The notes: generated from the letters alone by a model not told the origin. 37,874 bases of DNA from Candidatus Caenarcanales bacterium (GCA_022447685.1 JAKVAO010000017.1:1-37874), one strand, 5' to 3'; positions 25,446 through 33,995 are shown, counted from the stretch's first letter. Program-made: numbers and translations.

Positions 25446-26240
25446 ATGAAAAATACTTATAATATTGTAATTCTTGAGGATGATATAGACTTTGCGAATA
25501 TAATCAAACGCATACTCAATAAGTCTAATTACAGATTAAACTATATTACCATTAGCTCAATCAAAGCCTTTGCAACTTTAGTTAAAGAACTGAAACAAGA
25601 TTCCTCAATAGATATAATACTTTTAGACTTGAATCTAATTGATTCTAATGGAATAGATACTTTAGAAAATGTTATCAAACTTTGTCCAGAAACCGCGGTT
25701 GTGGTACTTACAGGTGAACAGGAAGAAGATCAAGGAATTCTATCTATTCAATTAGGCGCCCAGGATTTTATCAGCAAAGACAAGATAAATGACCACAATA
25801 TGAAGCGTATAATCAAATACGCCATAGAAAGACAGCGTTTAAAAAACCAAGTTATCAAGAAAAAAAGTTCAGAAGAGATTCATAGATCTATACTCGATAT
25901 CGAGAAGTATGTCGGAGGTTCTCTTGCTAAATCAGAAGTGAAAGATGCTTATAAACGTTTCCTAGAAATAGACATAGTCGAATCTAAATATAATGAAGTT
26001 CTAGATAGATCCATAGATAATATTGCGAAATTCAATGAAATCGGAACCGACTTAGATAAAGAAATTAAAAAACTCTCTTTACTGCTTAAGGACTCGGGTT
26101 TAGATTCCAAACAATTTATTCAAATGCATCAAAGCATGATCCGAGAAAAGCTTAAATCACTTCCTGAGAAGAAAGTTCAGCATTTACAGAGTGCTTCTAG
26201 TGTTACTTTGTTGAAGTTGGCTTCTAGTTTTTTGGGTTAG
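25446..26240 (+). CDS. response regulator with KaiA/RsbU-like C-terminal domain
   Basis: Residues 1-125 are a receiver domain: VILEDDIDF (acidic pocket), IILLDLNLIDS (phospho-acceptor Asp), VVLTGEQ (switch Thr) and FISKDKI (Lys). Residues 150-264 are all helical and contain no DNA-binding motif. The pattern DAYKRFLEI ... KYNEVLDRSIDNIAKF ... SKQFIQMHQSMIREKLKSLP resembles the helical-bundle domain shared by KaiA (C-terminus) and RsbU (N-terminus), where an x-I-x-x-I/M-H-x-x-L/M helix is typical. In KaiA this domain stimulates KaiC; in RsbU it senses RsbT. The similarity is my pattern reading and could be coincidental for a four-helix bundle. Kinases for it may be the PAS kinase upstream. The stop overlaps the convergent gene by 4 bp. 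Confidence 0.8.
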   Translation: MKNTYNIVILEDDIDFANIIKRILNKSNYRLNYITISSIKAFATLVKELKQDSSIDIILLDLNLIDSNGIDTLENVIKLCPETAVVVLTGEQEEDQGILSIQLGAQDFISKDKINDHNMKRIIKYAIERQRLKNQVIKKKSSEEIHRSILDIEKYVGGSLAKSEVKDAYKRFLEIDIVESKYNEVLDRSIDNIAKFNEIGTDLDKEIKKLSLLLKDSGLDSKQFIQMHQSMIREKLKSLPEKKVQHLQSASSVTLLKLASSFLG

Positions 26241-27703
26241 TTACTGATTATACCGGCGCCCTTACTTCTATCTTCTTGGAGCATCTCCTTAATTACTTGG
26301 AGATTACTTGTATTCTGATAAAAAGCTACCAATACTTTCTTAGCATAGTCCTGTTCTTTAGCTTCTTTACCCATTTCCTGAACCATATCATTTAAATCTA
26401 AGTCAGCAGAAAATTGATCAGGTTCGTATGCAAACGGATTAGTACTAGGTATACTTAGATCTGGAATAGTTTCATTAGAATCTAGTTTAATTGGAGTCTC
26501 AACAAGATTTAAGCCTGGTAATACTGAATCTTCTTCTCTAGTATTATCATCAAAGCTTCTTATTAATTCAGCTATTTCTCTTGGTTTCTTTGATTCAAGT
26601 TCATTGAAACGTTTAATAAGTATCAGACCATAGGGATCATCATTTAAAGGGCTCAACCCTTGAGTTTGATTCTGAATATACCTTTCATCAAAAGTACAAA
26701 TATTTTGATTATAGACCTTAGTACCTAGCACAGGCATAGTTACATCACAATGATTATCAACAATAGAGTCAAACATCAATGGTAAGCCAGAGTTTATTCC
26801 AAGGAAAGAAACTATGCCCGCAGCTGTTCCCCTCAAAGTATAATTGAAACCCTTACGTAAAAGCTTATATCCTGGAGAACTGGTATTTTCTACGCTTGTT
26901 TTCACAGGTTTTTTAATTTTAGGCTTTTCAGTTAGTTGTTGTGAGTTATTTACTTGCTTATTTGTTCCTTGATTTTTATTCAATCCAGCCAAAACAAATA
27001 AATCAGGTACAAGTTTCTGCAATTTTTTTGTACTAATAGACAGTTCTTTCCCAGTAGTTAATTCCTCCACAGATCGATTAGCCACATTACGTATTCCAGT
27101 ATAACTGATACGAGCTTGCTCTTTTATATAATCTAAATTGTATTTCAATCTAGCGTTACTGTATTTTGCTTGAGCAGAAAATAATTTTTCTTTGGCAGTT
27201 TTGATATTTTCAGATGGAAGAATATCGTCTCTATGTATTTCAAGAAAGTTAAAACCAGACTGATTTAACTTTTCAGTAGTATCCATAATTTCATTTGCAA
27301 CTTTACTTATTTCTTCATATCTTTTATCAGCAGCGAAGCTTCCTATTCGCTGAACTGTTGTTTCATACTCTTTAATAGCCCCAAATAATTTTTTAATATT
27401 AGACGCTGAACCTTTCAAAAACTCTAAATCTTTCTTTACAACAGGTACATTAGGTGACGTGTCAGTCATTGTTGGGAAAGCTTCATTAAATTTTTCTTCA
27501 ACAACTGAATTTACTATACCTAATTTATTATTAGTTTTATTCTGTCCTCTTTCAGTAAAGATAGAACCCAGAGCTTGCTTCAAACTCTTTTTAGACTTAG
27601 GGGCTTGTTCATTTGCAGCCTTCCCTTTAGATTGAACATTATTGTTTTTATTATCACGAGGATCGGGCTGTGGAGTTCGATTTGGGCAGTTTCCAACTGC
27701 CAA
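26237..27703 (-). CDS. hypothetical protein, 488 residues, start uncertain
   Basis: I do not recognise this protein. Residues 1-50 are low-complexity and charged/Asn/Pro-rich. Residues 75-240 are helical (KKDLEFLKGSASNIKKL, ELSISTKKLQKLVPDLF). A weakly hydrophobic segment at about 295-315 (GTAAGIVSFLGINSGLPLMF) could be a membrane helix. After it come two cysteines (DNHCDVTM, QNICTFD) that could form a disulfide, then an acidic Pro-containing tail. This would fit a single-pass protein with an exported C-terminal part, but there is no proof. The start is TTG immediately after an in-frame stop, without a Shine-Dalgarno sequence and 66 bp from the transposase gene, so the annotated 5' end may be wrong or the gene may have lost its beginning. 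Confidence 0.65.
   Translation of the reverse strand: MAVGNCPNRTPQPDPRDNKNNNVQSKGKAANEQAPKSKKSLKQALGSIFTERGQNKTNNKLGIVNSVVEEKFNEAFPTMTDTSPNVPVVKKDLEFLKGSASNIKKLFGAIKEYETTVQRIGSFAADKRYEEISKVANEIMDTTEKLNQSGFNFLEIHRDDILPSENIKTAKEKLFSAQAKYSNARLKYNLDYIKEQARISYTGIRNVANRSVEELTTGKELSISTKKLQKLVPDLFVLAGLNKNQGTNKQVNNSQQLTEKPKIKKPVKTSVENTSSPGYKLLRKGFNYTLRGTAAGIVSFLGINSGLPLMFDSIVDNHCDVTMPVLGTKVYNQNICTFDERYIQNQTQGLSPLNDDPYGLILIKRFNELESKKPREIAELIRSFDDNTREEDSVLPGLNLVETPIKLDSNETIPDLSIPSTNPFAYEPDQFSADLDLNDMVQEMGKEAKEQDYAKKVLVAFYQNTSNLQVIKEMLQEDRSKGAGIISN
27685..27701. repeat. 7-bp inverted repeat at the start of the 488-residue gene
   Basis: GGCAGTT and AACTGCC flank a 3-base loop, perfectly paired, covering the first codons after the TTG start. 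It could be an operator or a translation-damping hairpin. Confidence 0.4.
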
Positions 27704-27741
27704 CTAATATGGAGTACAAATTTAACTAAAAACTAAAAAAA

Positions 27742-27775
27742 GGCTCATAGATATAAAGCAAAAACCATATGAGCC
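27742..27775 (+). promoter_or_regulatory. hairpin enclosing the transposase start codon
   Basis: GGCTCATA (27742-27749) pairs perfectly with TATGAGCC (27768-27775) across an 18-base loop. The ATG at 27769-27771 lies within the right arm, so mRNA folded this way hides the start codon. There is no strong Shine-Dalgarno sequence. This would limit transposase translation. Confidence 0.6.
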
Positions 27776-28704
27776 AATACAAACGTCTTACCCGTGATTC
27801 AAGGTTAGTAATCTCAACCATGAGATTACAGCGAACATATCAATATCGAATAGCAGAGCAGATTGGCGTTAGTCAATCTGCGCTAAGCCAAGAACTATCA
27901 AGGAACAGTATTCATGGAATATATGACCATGAAAAAGCAGATTTACTAGCGAAGTCAAGGAAAAAAAGAACAAAGCCAGTGCTAGGTAATCCTAAAATAC
28001 AGAAATTTGTAAAAGAGAAATTAACAGAGCGGAAAAGTCCAGAACAAATTTCAAGATTAGCTCTAGAAGAAGGTATGCAAGTAAGTAGATCGTCAATATA
28101 CAACTACATAAATGCAAACAAAGAATTAAAAAAATACCGTAAACACAAAAAATATAGAAAAAGACATAAGCTTTCTTCAAAGCATGGAATCCCAGATAGA
28201 GTAAGCATAAAAAACAGACCAGAAGAGGCAGATAAAAGGTCTGAATATGGTCACTGTGAGATGGATTTTGTAATTGGATCAGGGAGCTTAGATTGTGTTT
28301 TAAGTCTCAGAGACAGAAAAACAAGATATCCATTGTTTCTAAAGCTTAAAGACAAAACAGAGCTAAGTACTTACAGCAATTTAATCAAGGTTTTAGAGCC
28401 CCTTAAAATCAAAACTTTATCCACTGATAATGATAAATCTTCTGTTTGTCACACTGCAATAAAGCGACAGACTGGTATTCAGATATACTTCACAAAACCA
28501 GCTGCTCCACATGAAAAGGGTTCAGTGGAACAGTTAAACAAAGAACTTAGAGTGTTTTACCCAAAGGGAACAGACTTTTCAAAAGTTACTCAAGCTGATT
28601 TAGACAAGGTTTCAGAACTTTTAAGAGATACACCAATGAGAGTTTTAAATTGGAAAACTCCAAGAGAAGCTTTTCAAGAAGAATTCAGTTTAGATTCTAG
28701 TTAA
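27769..28704 (+). CDS. IS30-family transposase
   Basis: A 311-residue DDE transposase. The N-terminus has the IS30-type helix-turn-helix regions: RIAEQIGVSQSALSQELSRN (residues 24-43) and SPEQISRLALEEGMQVSRSSIYNYI (around 85-110). The catalytic core shows CEMDFVIG (first D), LSTDNDKSS (second D) and PHEKGSVEQLNKELRVFYPKGTDF, where the E of GSVEQLN is the third acidic residue and FYPKGTDF is an IS30 signature. The frame is intact, so the element could be active. It lies between two minus-strand genes of unknown function. Confidence 0.93.
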   Translation: MSQYKRLTRDSRLVISTMRLQRTYQYRIAEQIGVSQSALSQELSRNSIHGIYDHEKADLLAKSRKKRTKPVLGNPKIQKFVKEKLTERKSPEQISRLALEEGMQVSRSSIYNYINANKELKKYRKHKKYRKRHKLSSKHGIPDRVSIKNRPEEADKRSEYGHCEMDFVIGSGSLDCVLSLRDRKTRYPLFLKLKDKTELSTYSNLIKVLEPLKIKTLSTDNDKSSVCHTAIKRQTGIQIYFTKPAAPHEKGSVEQLNKELRVFYPKGTDFSKVTQADLDKVSELLRDTPMRVLNWKTPREAFQEEFSLDSS

Positions 28705-28804
28705 AAATACTAAAGTGGCTTAATTCAAAACTTGAGATGGGGCGTACCTACGACTTTACACGCCTAATTCTCAAAAAAGTCTTAAAATTCTTAACCTAAA
28801 AGAA

Positions 28805-28840
28805 AATACTAGCTAATTTCTATCAAAATTAGCTAGTATT
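28805..28840 (-). terminator. perfect 15-bp hairpin, possible terminator
   Basis: Arms AATACTAGCTAATTT (28805-28819) and its exact complement (28826-28840) flank a 6-base loop. Read on the minus strand the right-hand side continues TTCTTTTAGG, a modest U-run, so it could terminate the minus-strand operon ending at 28938. On the plus strand no T-run follows. The remainder of 28705-28937 has no gene that I can see. Confidence 0.5.
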
Positions 28841-28937
28841 ACAAATTAACTATGAACCTCTTTCTTAGAAAATTAAGCTAGATTGTGGAAACTTCTTAAC
28901 TAGGTAAGCATGCTTTAATTGACAATTATTTTAATCT

Positions 28938-30992
28938 TCAGTGTAAATCTCTAATCGTACTAAGCTCTTTTTCAGCTTCTAATGCTATTTGCAAGCCATT
29001 ATATAGCTGTGCATTATTCCAATATTTACCGTTAAATCCAGGTAACCATTTTACTTTACCTGTAAGATCTGATACTGCCTGGAAAGACTCCATGAGATTA
29101 TATTTGAAAGGAAAGCTTTCGCCATTAGCTTTGACTAAATTTATATCTTTGCCACCGACTATAAGCGCAAGGCTTTGGTTAATGAAATGAGAAAGTAATA
29201 TATCAATTTCTTTGAGCTTTGCTTCTATTTCTGGGGAAACAAACTTTATGTTTTTGATATGCTTTGCTAAGTTCAATTTAGCTTTAGCTAAAGCTTGTAT
29301 GGAAGCGGTAATCCCAATCAAGAATAAAGGAGAATATTCTGGCTTAGCTAACTTCTGTCTTTTTGAACACTCGGTTGTTGAAAAATATTTTGGATGAAAC
29401 TGAGTGACTTCAGGCTTTTGACCTTGGATTATTTGTGCAAGTGGTGTTAGCTTGCTTGCAATATGGTAGTTAAGATTCTGATAAGAATCATATAACTTCA
29501 AATTATTACCAGTGATATTATCTACTCTAGAGAATTTATTGTATCTTCTCATCCCTTGTGGCTCTGAAAGACTGAGATAGCATGAGTTGATAATGTTCAA
29601 CCTAATCTCAGCATCTAGAGAAATATCTTCTGAAAACTTGAAATCCGTTGCTGCAAGTACAGCTAAGCTTGAATCCATTTTGTTTTCTTCTGTGTGAATA
29701 GCTTGTATGTGTTCGTTTACAATTGGTTTTACAACTCGCTCATAGATTTTTGAGTTACAGGCCTGAATAAGCATCTTGACATAAGATTCATTTAGACAAT
29801 TTGCGTAGAAAGGTAAATCTTTACTGTATTCGTTCATTGCTTTGCGCATATCAGTAACAGCTGTAGTTTCAGAGAAATTCTCAGAAAAAACCATGTCGCA
29901 GAATTTCTGTAAAGCAAGTGAAGTGAGTGCAGTATCAAGTGTAGTCCCAGACCAGTATACAATTTCTTCCCAGATGCCAGTACTTGGTGCATTAGCATCA
30001 TAGAGATTATGACGTGAGTTCCAGTTGATGCTCATTAAGAAAGTGATTAAGTTGAATACTGCTTTAAATACAATTTCTCGGTTCTGTTCATTGAAGTCAG
30101 CTCCGTAGTCAAAGCCCCATTCTTCACTTTTAATACCAGCTTCTAATGTTTCAAGTATGGAAAGCAATGTGAGACTTGCTGAGTCAACTCTTCTTTTGGA
30201 TTCGCTTTCTTTTAGTTCAATATCTTTTACAAATGGAGAGCCAAAGCTACTGATGCTTACACTAGATGGTTTGAAAGCATCTTGGATACCACGATTCAGA
30301 ACTTCTTTATCCTCATGTTCCCTTCTATACCAATCTGGATCTTTAGCTATTTTATAAACTGTTGAAAAAATCTCTTTATTATTTAAGGCGGCAGCATTGA
30401 TGATCATTGACTTTCTCCAACTAAATGGATCCTCATGTTTCTGCCAATAGCCATGCATACAGCTATCACTATTGTATTGCCATTCAAAGTTTTCATCTTC
30501 ACTTTCACCTGTAGGAATAAGTCCTAGCTTAGGATCAGTATGGAAATCAAATATTTTTCTATTCTCTGTTAGATCTTTGATAATTTCTTCCAAATCAGAA
30601 ATGCCATAGTGTGCCTTAGGATCTTTGAAAAAGTCGTTGAAGACAGTATATTTGAAAGTATGTTCTTTTAGGTCTAAAGTCAATTCTTCAGCTTTAAACT
30701 CACCTGCCGTTAATCTTGCTCGGGTGCTTTTAACCAGATTTTCTAGAATTAGCACCCTTTCTTCCATTTCAATTTGATTTAGAATTGAAATAGATAAGAT
30801 ATCTTCATATTTATTGATCGCTTTAGGAGATTTATAAGGATATTTGCCGGTGTAACCATAGATATATTTGATTTTATCTAAACTCTCTTGGTGCTTAGGT
30901 TCGAGCTTAGCTGCGCTTGACTTGATTATTTGTTCAAGCTCCTCAACTGCCTGTCTAGCAAGGGTTTCTTTGTCTTGAAGTATCGGTTGCAT
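28938..30992 (-). CDS. hypothetical protein, 684 residues
   Basis: I do not recognise this protein. I place the start at ATG 30992 rather than the TTG one codon upstream; an AAGGAT element is upstream but rather far (about 15 bases). The sequence is soluble, mainly helical, with no signal peptide. Notable stretches are DSCMHGYWQKHEDPFSWRK (about residue 176), with an aromatic/His cluster, and NWNSRHNLYDANAPSTGIWEE (about 330). A helical C-terminal half follows. It is the last gene after the glycosyltransferase-like and HglS-like genes, 59 bp downstream, probably in the same operon. The strong hairpin at 28805-28840 may be its terminator. Confidence 0.75.
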   Translation of the reverse strand: MQPILQDKETLARQAVEELEQIIKSSAAKLEPKHQESLDKIKYIYGYTGKYPYKSPKAINKYEDILSISILNQIEMEERVLILENLVKSTRARLTAGEFKAEELTLDLKEHTFKYTVFNDFFKDPKAHYGISDLEEIIKDLTENRKIFDFHTDPKLGLIPTGESEDENFEWQYNSDSCMHGYWQKHEDPFSWRKSMIINAAALNNKEIFSTVYKIAKDPDWYRREHEDKEVLNRGIQDAFKPSSVSISSFGSPFVKDIELKESESKRRVDSASLTLLSILETLEAGIKSEEWGFDYGADFNEQNREIVFKAVFNLITFLMSINWNSRHNLYDANAPSTGIWEEIVYWSGTTLDTALTSLALQKFCDMVFSENFSETTAVTDMRKAMNEYSKDLPFYANCLNESYVKMLIQACNSKIYERVVKPIVNEHIQAIHTEENKMDSSLAVLAATDFKFSEDISLDAEIRLNIINSCYLSLSEPQGMRRYNKFSRVDNITGNNLKLYDSYQNLNYHIASKLTPLAQIIQGQKPEVTQFHPKYFSTTECSKRQKLAKPEYSPLFLIGITASIQALAKAKLNLAKHIKNIKFVSPEIEAKLKEIDILLSHFINQSLALIVGGKDINLVKANGESFPFKYNLMESFQAVSDLTGKVKWLPGFNGKYWNNAQLYNGLQIALEAEKELSTIRDLH

Positions 30993-31054
30993 CAAATTTA
31001 CAATTTATCCTTATTTTCACTTCCTTTTATTTACTTACCCATAATAAAAATAAT

Positions 31055-32548
31055 TTAAAAACTAAAAGTAATTATGTTGAATTCTTGAGACTTTGAATAT
31101 CTATATTTATGCTTTATTTCTGTTCTTTTGCTTTTGAATTCTAGCTTCTCAGCTAATTGCTTGAGCTTGCTTTGGAATTTAGGATTATCTTTGTAGCTAT
31201 TTAATATAATCATAGATTTACCTTGTATATGATGATCATGAACCGTATTAAAAATTCTCTTTAAGTCTTTGAAATCTTTAAATTGCTGAATATTTTGTGA
31301 AGCACTAATTAGCTCTAGATTGGCACAGATTATCTGATCATCACAAAATATATTAATATCCTTGAAATCTTGAGCATTATTTTTTTCAATTTTTTTGATG
31401 ATTTGCTTATATGGTATGGCGATTCTGTGAACTTTAGGATGAATGTCTGGGGCAAATATCCAAGTTACTTTGATTAGGAAAAAAATTAGATTAACTATGA
31501 AAAATATTCCGAGCATGTAATTTTGTAGTTTGGGACTTATTCGATCTATGAAGAAATTAAATACTGTAAGAGCGACAATAAAGTGAGTAACTGCAAGCCA
31601 GCCTCCTGTAAGTTTGCTGCCTTTTATTATCAATATCGCAAGCACCGGACATAGGCAAGAAATAATACTTATCCATATTAAAAGGTCTTGGTTTTCTTTA
31701 GGTTTTATGGAGTTTGAAGTACTGTTACTGGGCTTGGATAAATAAAAGAAAATTACTGAAACTAAAACGAAGGCTATTAGTGGAAACACTGAATTTAAGC
31801 TTAGTTTGAGGAAATATAGTAGGTAATTATAATCGCCATTTACAAGTTCAGCTCTTTTGTCGATGTATGCGCTAGATTCGCTTCCTTGCCTTAGAAGCCA
31901 TAAGTAATATGGGCTACAGATTAGAGTAATGGTGAATAATGAGATTAAGCTTTTAGTTTGAAATATTAGTAAGCGAGTTCTCTTGAATACTAAGCTTGCA
32001 AAGAATATAGCAGAAATTAAAAATATGAAATTGAACTTAGAAAGCATTCCTAGCGCTATGCTCAAGCTAAATAAAAAATAATTTTGCTTAGTCGCTTTAT
32101 TTAGTAAACATAGATAGTAATAGAAACAAGCAGCTGAGCAGGCAAAGACTAGTACAGAGTGTGTTAGTTTAAAATTAATTACATAGCCGTAACTAAGTAT
32201 AGTTGCTAGAAGTGCATTAGTAAATAGAAATGATTTTTCTGCTGAATGAAAGACTCTTGCTGACTTGTATATAAAATATAGAAAAGTAGATAGGGCAATG
32301 TATCTTACAATGATTATACTAAGGCTCTTGTAACCAAGAATTAGAGAGATACTTTGTACTATCCAGCCATAGAGCGGAGCTTGATGAGCGTCTCCAAAAT
32401 TAAATGTTTTAGCAAGTACAAACTGCTCTGCTTCATCCCAGTCTAGATAAGGAGAACTGATTAAACGAAGACTGAGATATGTAAGTACATAGCCAAATAT
32501 TATTAAGAGATTGTATTTATCACTTTTGAATTTCAAATGATTAATCAT
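31055..32548 (-). CDS. GT83/PMT-like membrane glycosyltransferase
   Basis: A 497-residue integral membrane protein with about eleven membrane helices through residue ~390, then a soluble tail of ~110 residues. After the first helix comes YLDWDEAEQF (residues 34-43), the acidic DxDE motif of lipid-phosphate-dependent glycosyltransferases of the PMT/ArnT class (GT39/GT83), followed by HQAPLYGW as in that family. These enzymes move a sugar from a polyprenyl-phosphate carrier to protein or lipid on the outer face of the inner membrane. The acceptor is unknown; nearby secreted proteins are possible substrates but nothing in the sequence proves it. It overlaps the end of the HglS-like gene by 8 bp. 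Confidence 0.82.
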   Translation of the reverse strand: MINHLKFKSDKYNLLIIFGYVLTYLSLRLISSPYLDWDEAEQFVLAKTFNFGDAHQAPLYGWIVQSISLILGYKSLSIIIVRYIALSTFLYFIYKSARVFHSAEKSFLFTNALLATILSYGYVINFKLTHSVLVFACSAACFYYYLCLLNKATKQNYFLFSLSIALGMLSKFNFIFLISAIFFASLVFKRTRLLIFQTKSLISLFTITLICSPYYLWLLRQGSESSAYIDKRAELVNGDYNYLLYFLKLSLNSVFPLIAFVLVSVIFFYLSKPSNSTSNSIKPKENQDLLIWISIISCLCPVLAILIIKGSKLTGGWLAVTHFIVALTVFNFFIDRISPKLQNYMLGIFFIVNLIFFLIKVTWIFAPDIHPKVHRIAIPYKQIIKKIEKNNAQDFKDINIFCDDQIICANLELISASQNIQQFKDFKDLKRIFNTVHDHHIQGKSMIILNSYKDNPKFQSKLKQLAEKLEFKSKRTEIKHKYRYSKSQEFNIITFSF

Positions 32549-33995
32549 TATTACTAAGTTTATCTAAGTTTTTCAGGGCTTTTAATAAGCTTTTGTTAGA
32601 TTCTTCTTCGTAGAGCTTAAGAGGATCATAAATACTTTGGGACAGTGATTGCTCAAGATCTTCTTTGGAGCTTAGAGTTTGCTCACTCGCTTTGGTGAAA
32701 CCACCTTCTACTATATTTGATTTGAAAATTCCAGCTGCACTTACCGGTAGAAAATCTTCATAGTTTAAAAACTTAAGTGTTAGTAAATCTGCTTCAATAA
32801 GCTTCAGTAAGTTTTGGTGAGTTTCATCTTGAGCGTAGGCTAATTTATCAAGAGGGAATTCATTTATTATATTTGAGATCTTCGCTTTGCTCTCTATGTC
32901 TAGTTTATCTATTTTACTTTCATTAAGTTCAAAATCAAAATAGGCTAATTTCTTCTGGAAAAGACTCAAGCTAGTATCAGGGAATTCTTTGAATTCTTGT
33001 TCTAGTATATTTTTGTAATTTTTATCGGCTTGGTTTACTTGGCTAAGTACTTTCTCTAGTATTTGTTTATATAAGTCAAAGCCTTTAGGCGTTAGTGCTG
33101 CGCCCCTTTTCTCTATTTCACCAAACCTAGCTCTATGACTTCCTTTGCTTTCATTAGAATCTTCTTCTTTAAAGCTGACATTTTCACTTAATGCTCTAAA
33201 TGAAGTTTGTCTTAATAGAATTGGAACTTTTCTTCTCGGTGGTCCTTGAATAGTATCTGTCATTTTTATCCCTTGCTCTGACATGCGTTCGTACAATAAA
33301 TCGATGTCTAGAACCCTTGGTGTCAAATGGTTTATATGAGGGCCTTTGAAAGAGACTATGTCGGCGAGTAATGAATTAACACTGAGTAGCTCTTTATAGA
33401 AACTTCTACTTACTTGAGCTTCTTCATGCCATTTGAACGTTTTCACGGCTTCATTCACAAAGCTGTTACTATCATCTTCATTCAGACCATTATCTTTCTC
33501 AAATTTATCTATTAACTCTATACATTTATCATTGATGATTTGTCTTTGCTCTAAAGTTTGCTCAGTTTTAATTCTAAGTTCTTGATCTAGTAATTCTAGT
33601 CTTAAGACAGAACAGAACACGCGAAATGGGTTAGCAGCAAGTGATTCTCTTGTTATTGGTCTAAAGACTGTAGAGTGTACTGGTAAATCTGCAATACTTA
33701 AATCATAGTAGCCAACAGGCTTCATTGCCATAACATTAAAGAGTCTGGATATTTGATGAAGCTCTTCATGGGTACCAAGCCTAATCGCACCGTGTCTCTC
33801 TAGGTTTATTCTTGATAGATCAGATATTGACTCATTTTGAATTTCTGGAGCGTTTATGAGTTCCTCATTGATTTGATTGACAATATTTAATAAATCCTCA
33901 TAGAGCGGAACTTCAGCTTTATACATATTAGACATGGCTTTAGAGAACTTCTCTCTAATTAAGTCTTGCAGGTGGAAATTATTTTGATGTGGCAT
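32541..33995 (-). CDS. DUF1338 / HglS-type 2-oxoadipate dioxygenase/decarboxylase homologue
   Basis: The 484-residue sequence closely follows the DUF1338 (HglS/YdcJ) family. RHGAIRLGT supplies H68 (metal) and R72 (substrate carboxylate). PVGYYDLS, LPVHSTVFRPI and NPFRVFCSVLRLELL follow. HINHLTPRVLDID supplies the second metal His (H220 or H223), then GPPRRKVPILLRQTSF. RARFGEIEKRGAALTPKG supplies metal-ligand E293. In the characterised enzyme these residues bind Fe(II), and the reaction turns 2-oxoadipate into 2-hydroxyglutarate in lysine breakdown. All expected residues are present, so the family call is firm, but no other lysine-catabolic genes are nearby, so the substrate is uncertain. It is the first gene of a minus-strand operon, divergent from the large secreted protein. 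Confidence 0.9.
   Translation of the reverse strand: MPHQNNFHLQDLIREKFSKAMSNMYKAEVPLYEDLLNIVNQINEELINAPEIQNESISDLSRINLERHGAIRLGTHEELHQISRLFNVMAMKPVGYYDLSIADLPVHSTVFRPITRESLAANPFRVFCSVLRLELLDQELRIKTEQTLEQRQIINDKCIELIDKFEKDNGLNEDDSNSFVNEAVKTFKWHEEAQVSRSFYKELLSVNSLLADIVSFKGPHINHLTPRVLDIDLLYERMSEQGIKMTDTIQGPPRRKVPILLRQTSFRALSENVSFKEEDSNESKGSHRARFGEIEKRGAALTPKGFDLYKQILEKVLSQVNQADKNYKNILEQEFKEFPDTSLSLFQKKLAYFDFELNESKIDKLDIESKAKISNIINEFPLDKLAYAQDETHQNLLKLIEADLLTLKFLNYEDFLPVSAAGIFKSNIVEGGFTKASEQTLSSKEDLEQSLSQSIYDPLKLYEEESNKSLLKALKNLDKLSNND

Larger units (their letters stand above)
27715..28852 (+). mobile_element. IS30-family insertion sequence, ends not resolved
   Basis: The element contains a single intact transposase gene. 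I could not find convincing terminal inverted repeats. An imperfect direct repeat, TACAAATTTAACTA at 27715-27728 and TACAAATTAACTA at 28840-28852, brackets the gene and marks the outermost plausible limits. The true ends are probably inside these. The coordinates given are therefore a bounding estimate, not exact ends. Confidence 0.5.

Noticed and set aside
28884..28892. DnaA-box-like word GTTTCCACA (minus strand), with TTATCCACT at 28417-28425
   Set aside because: One matches 7 of 9 bases and the other lies inside the transposase; two scattered near-matches do not make an origin, though the strand-bias shift is reported separately.
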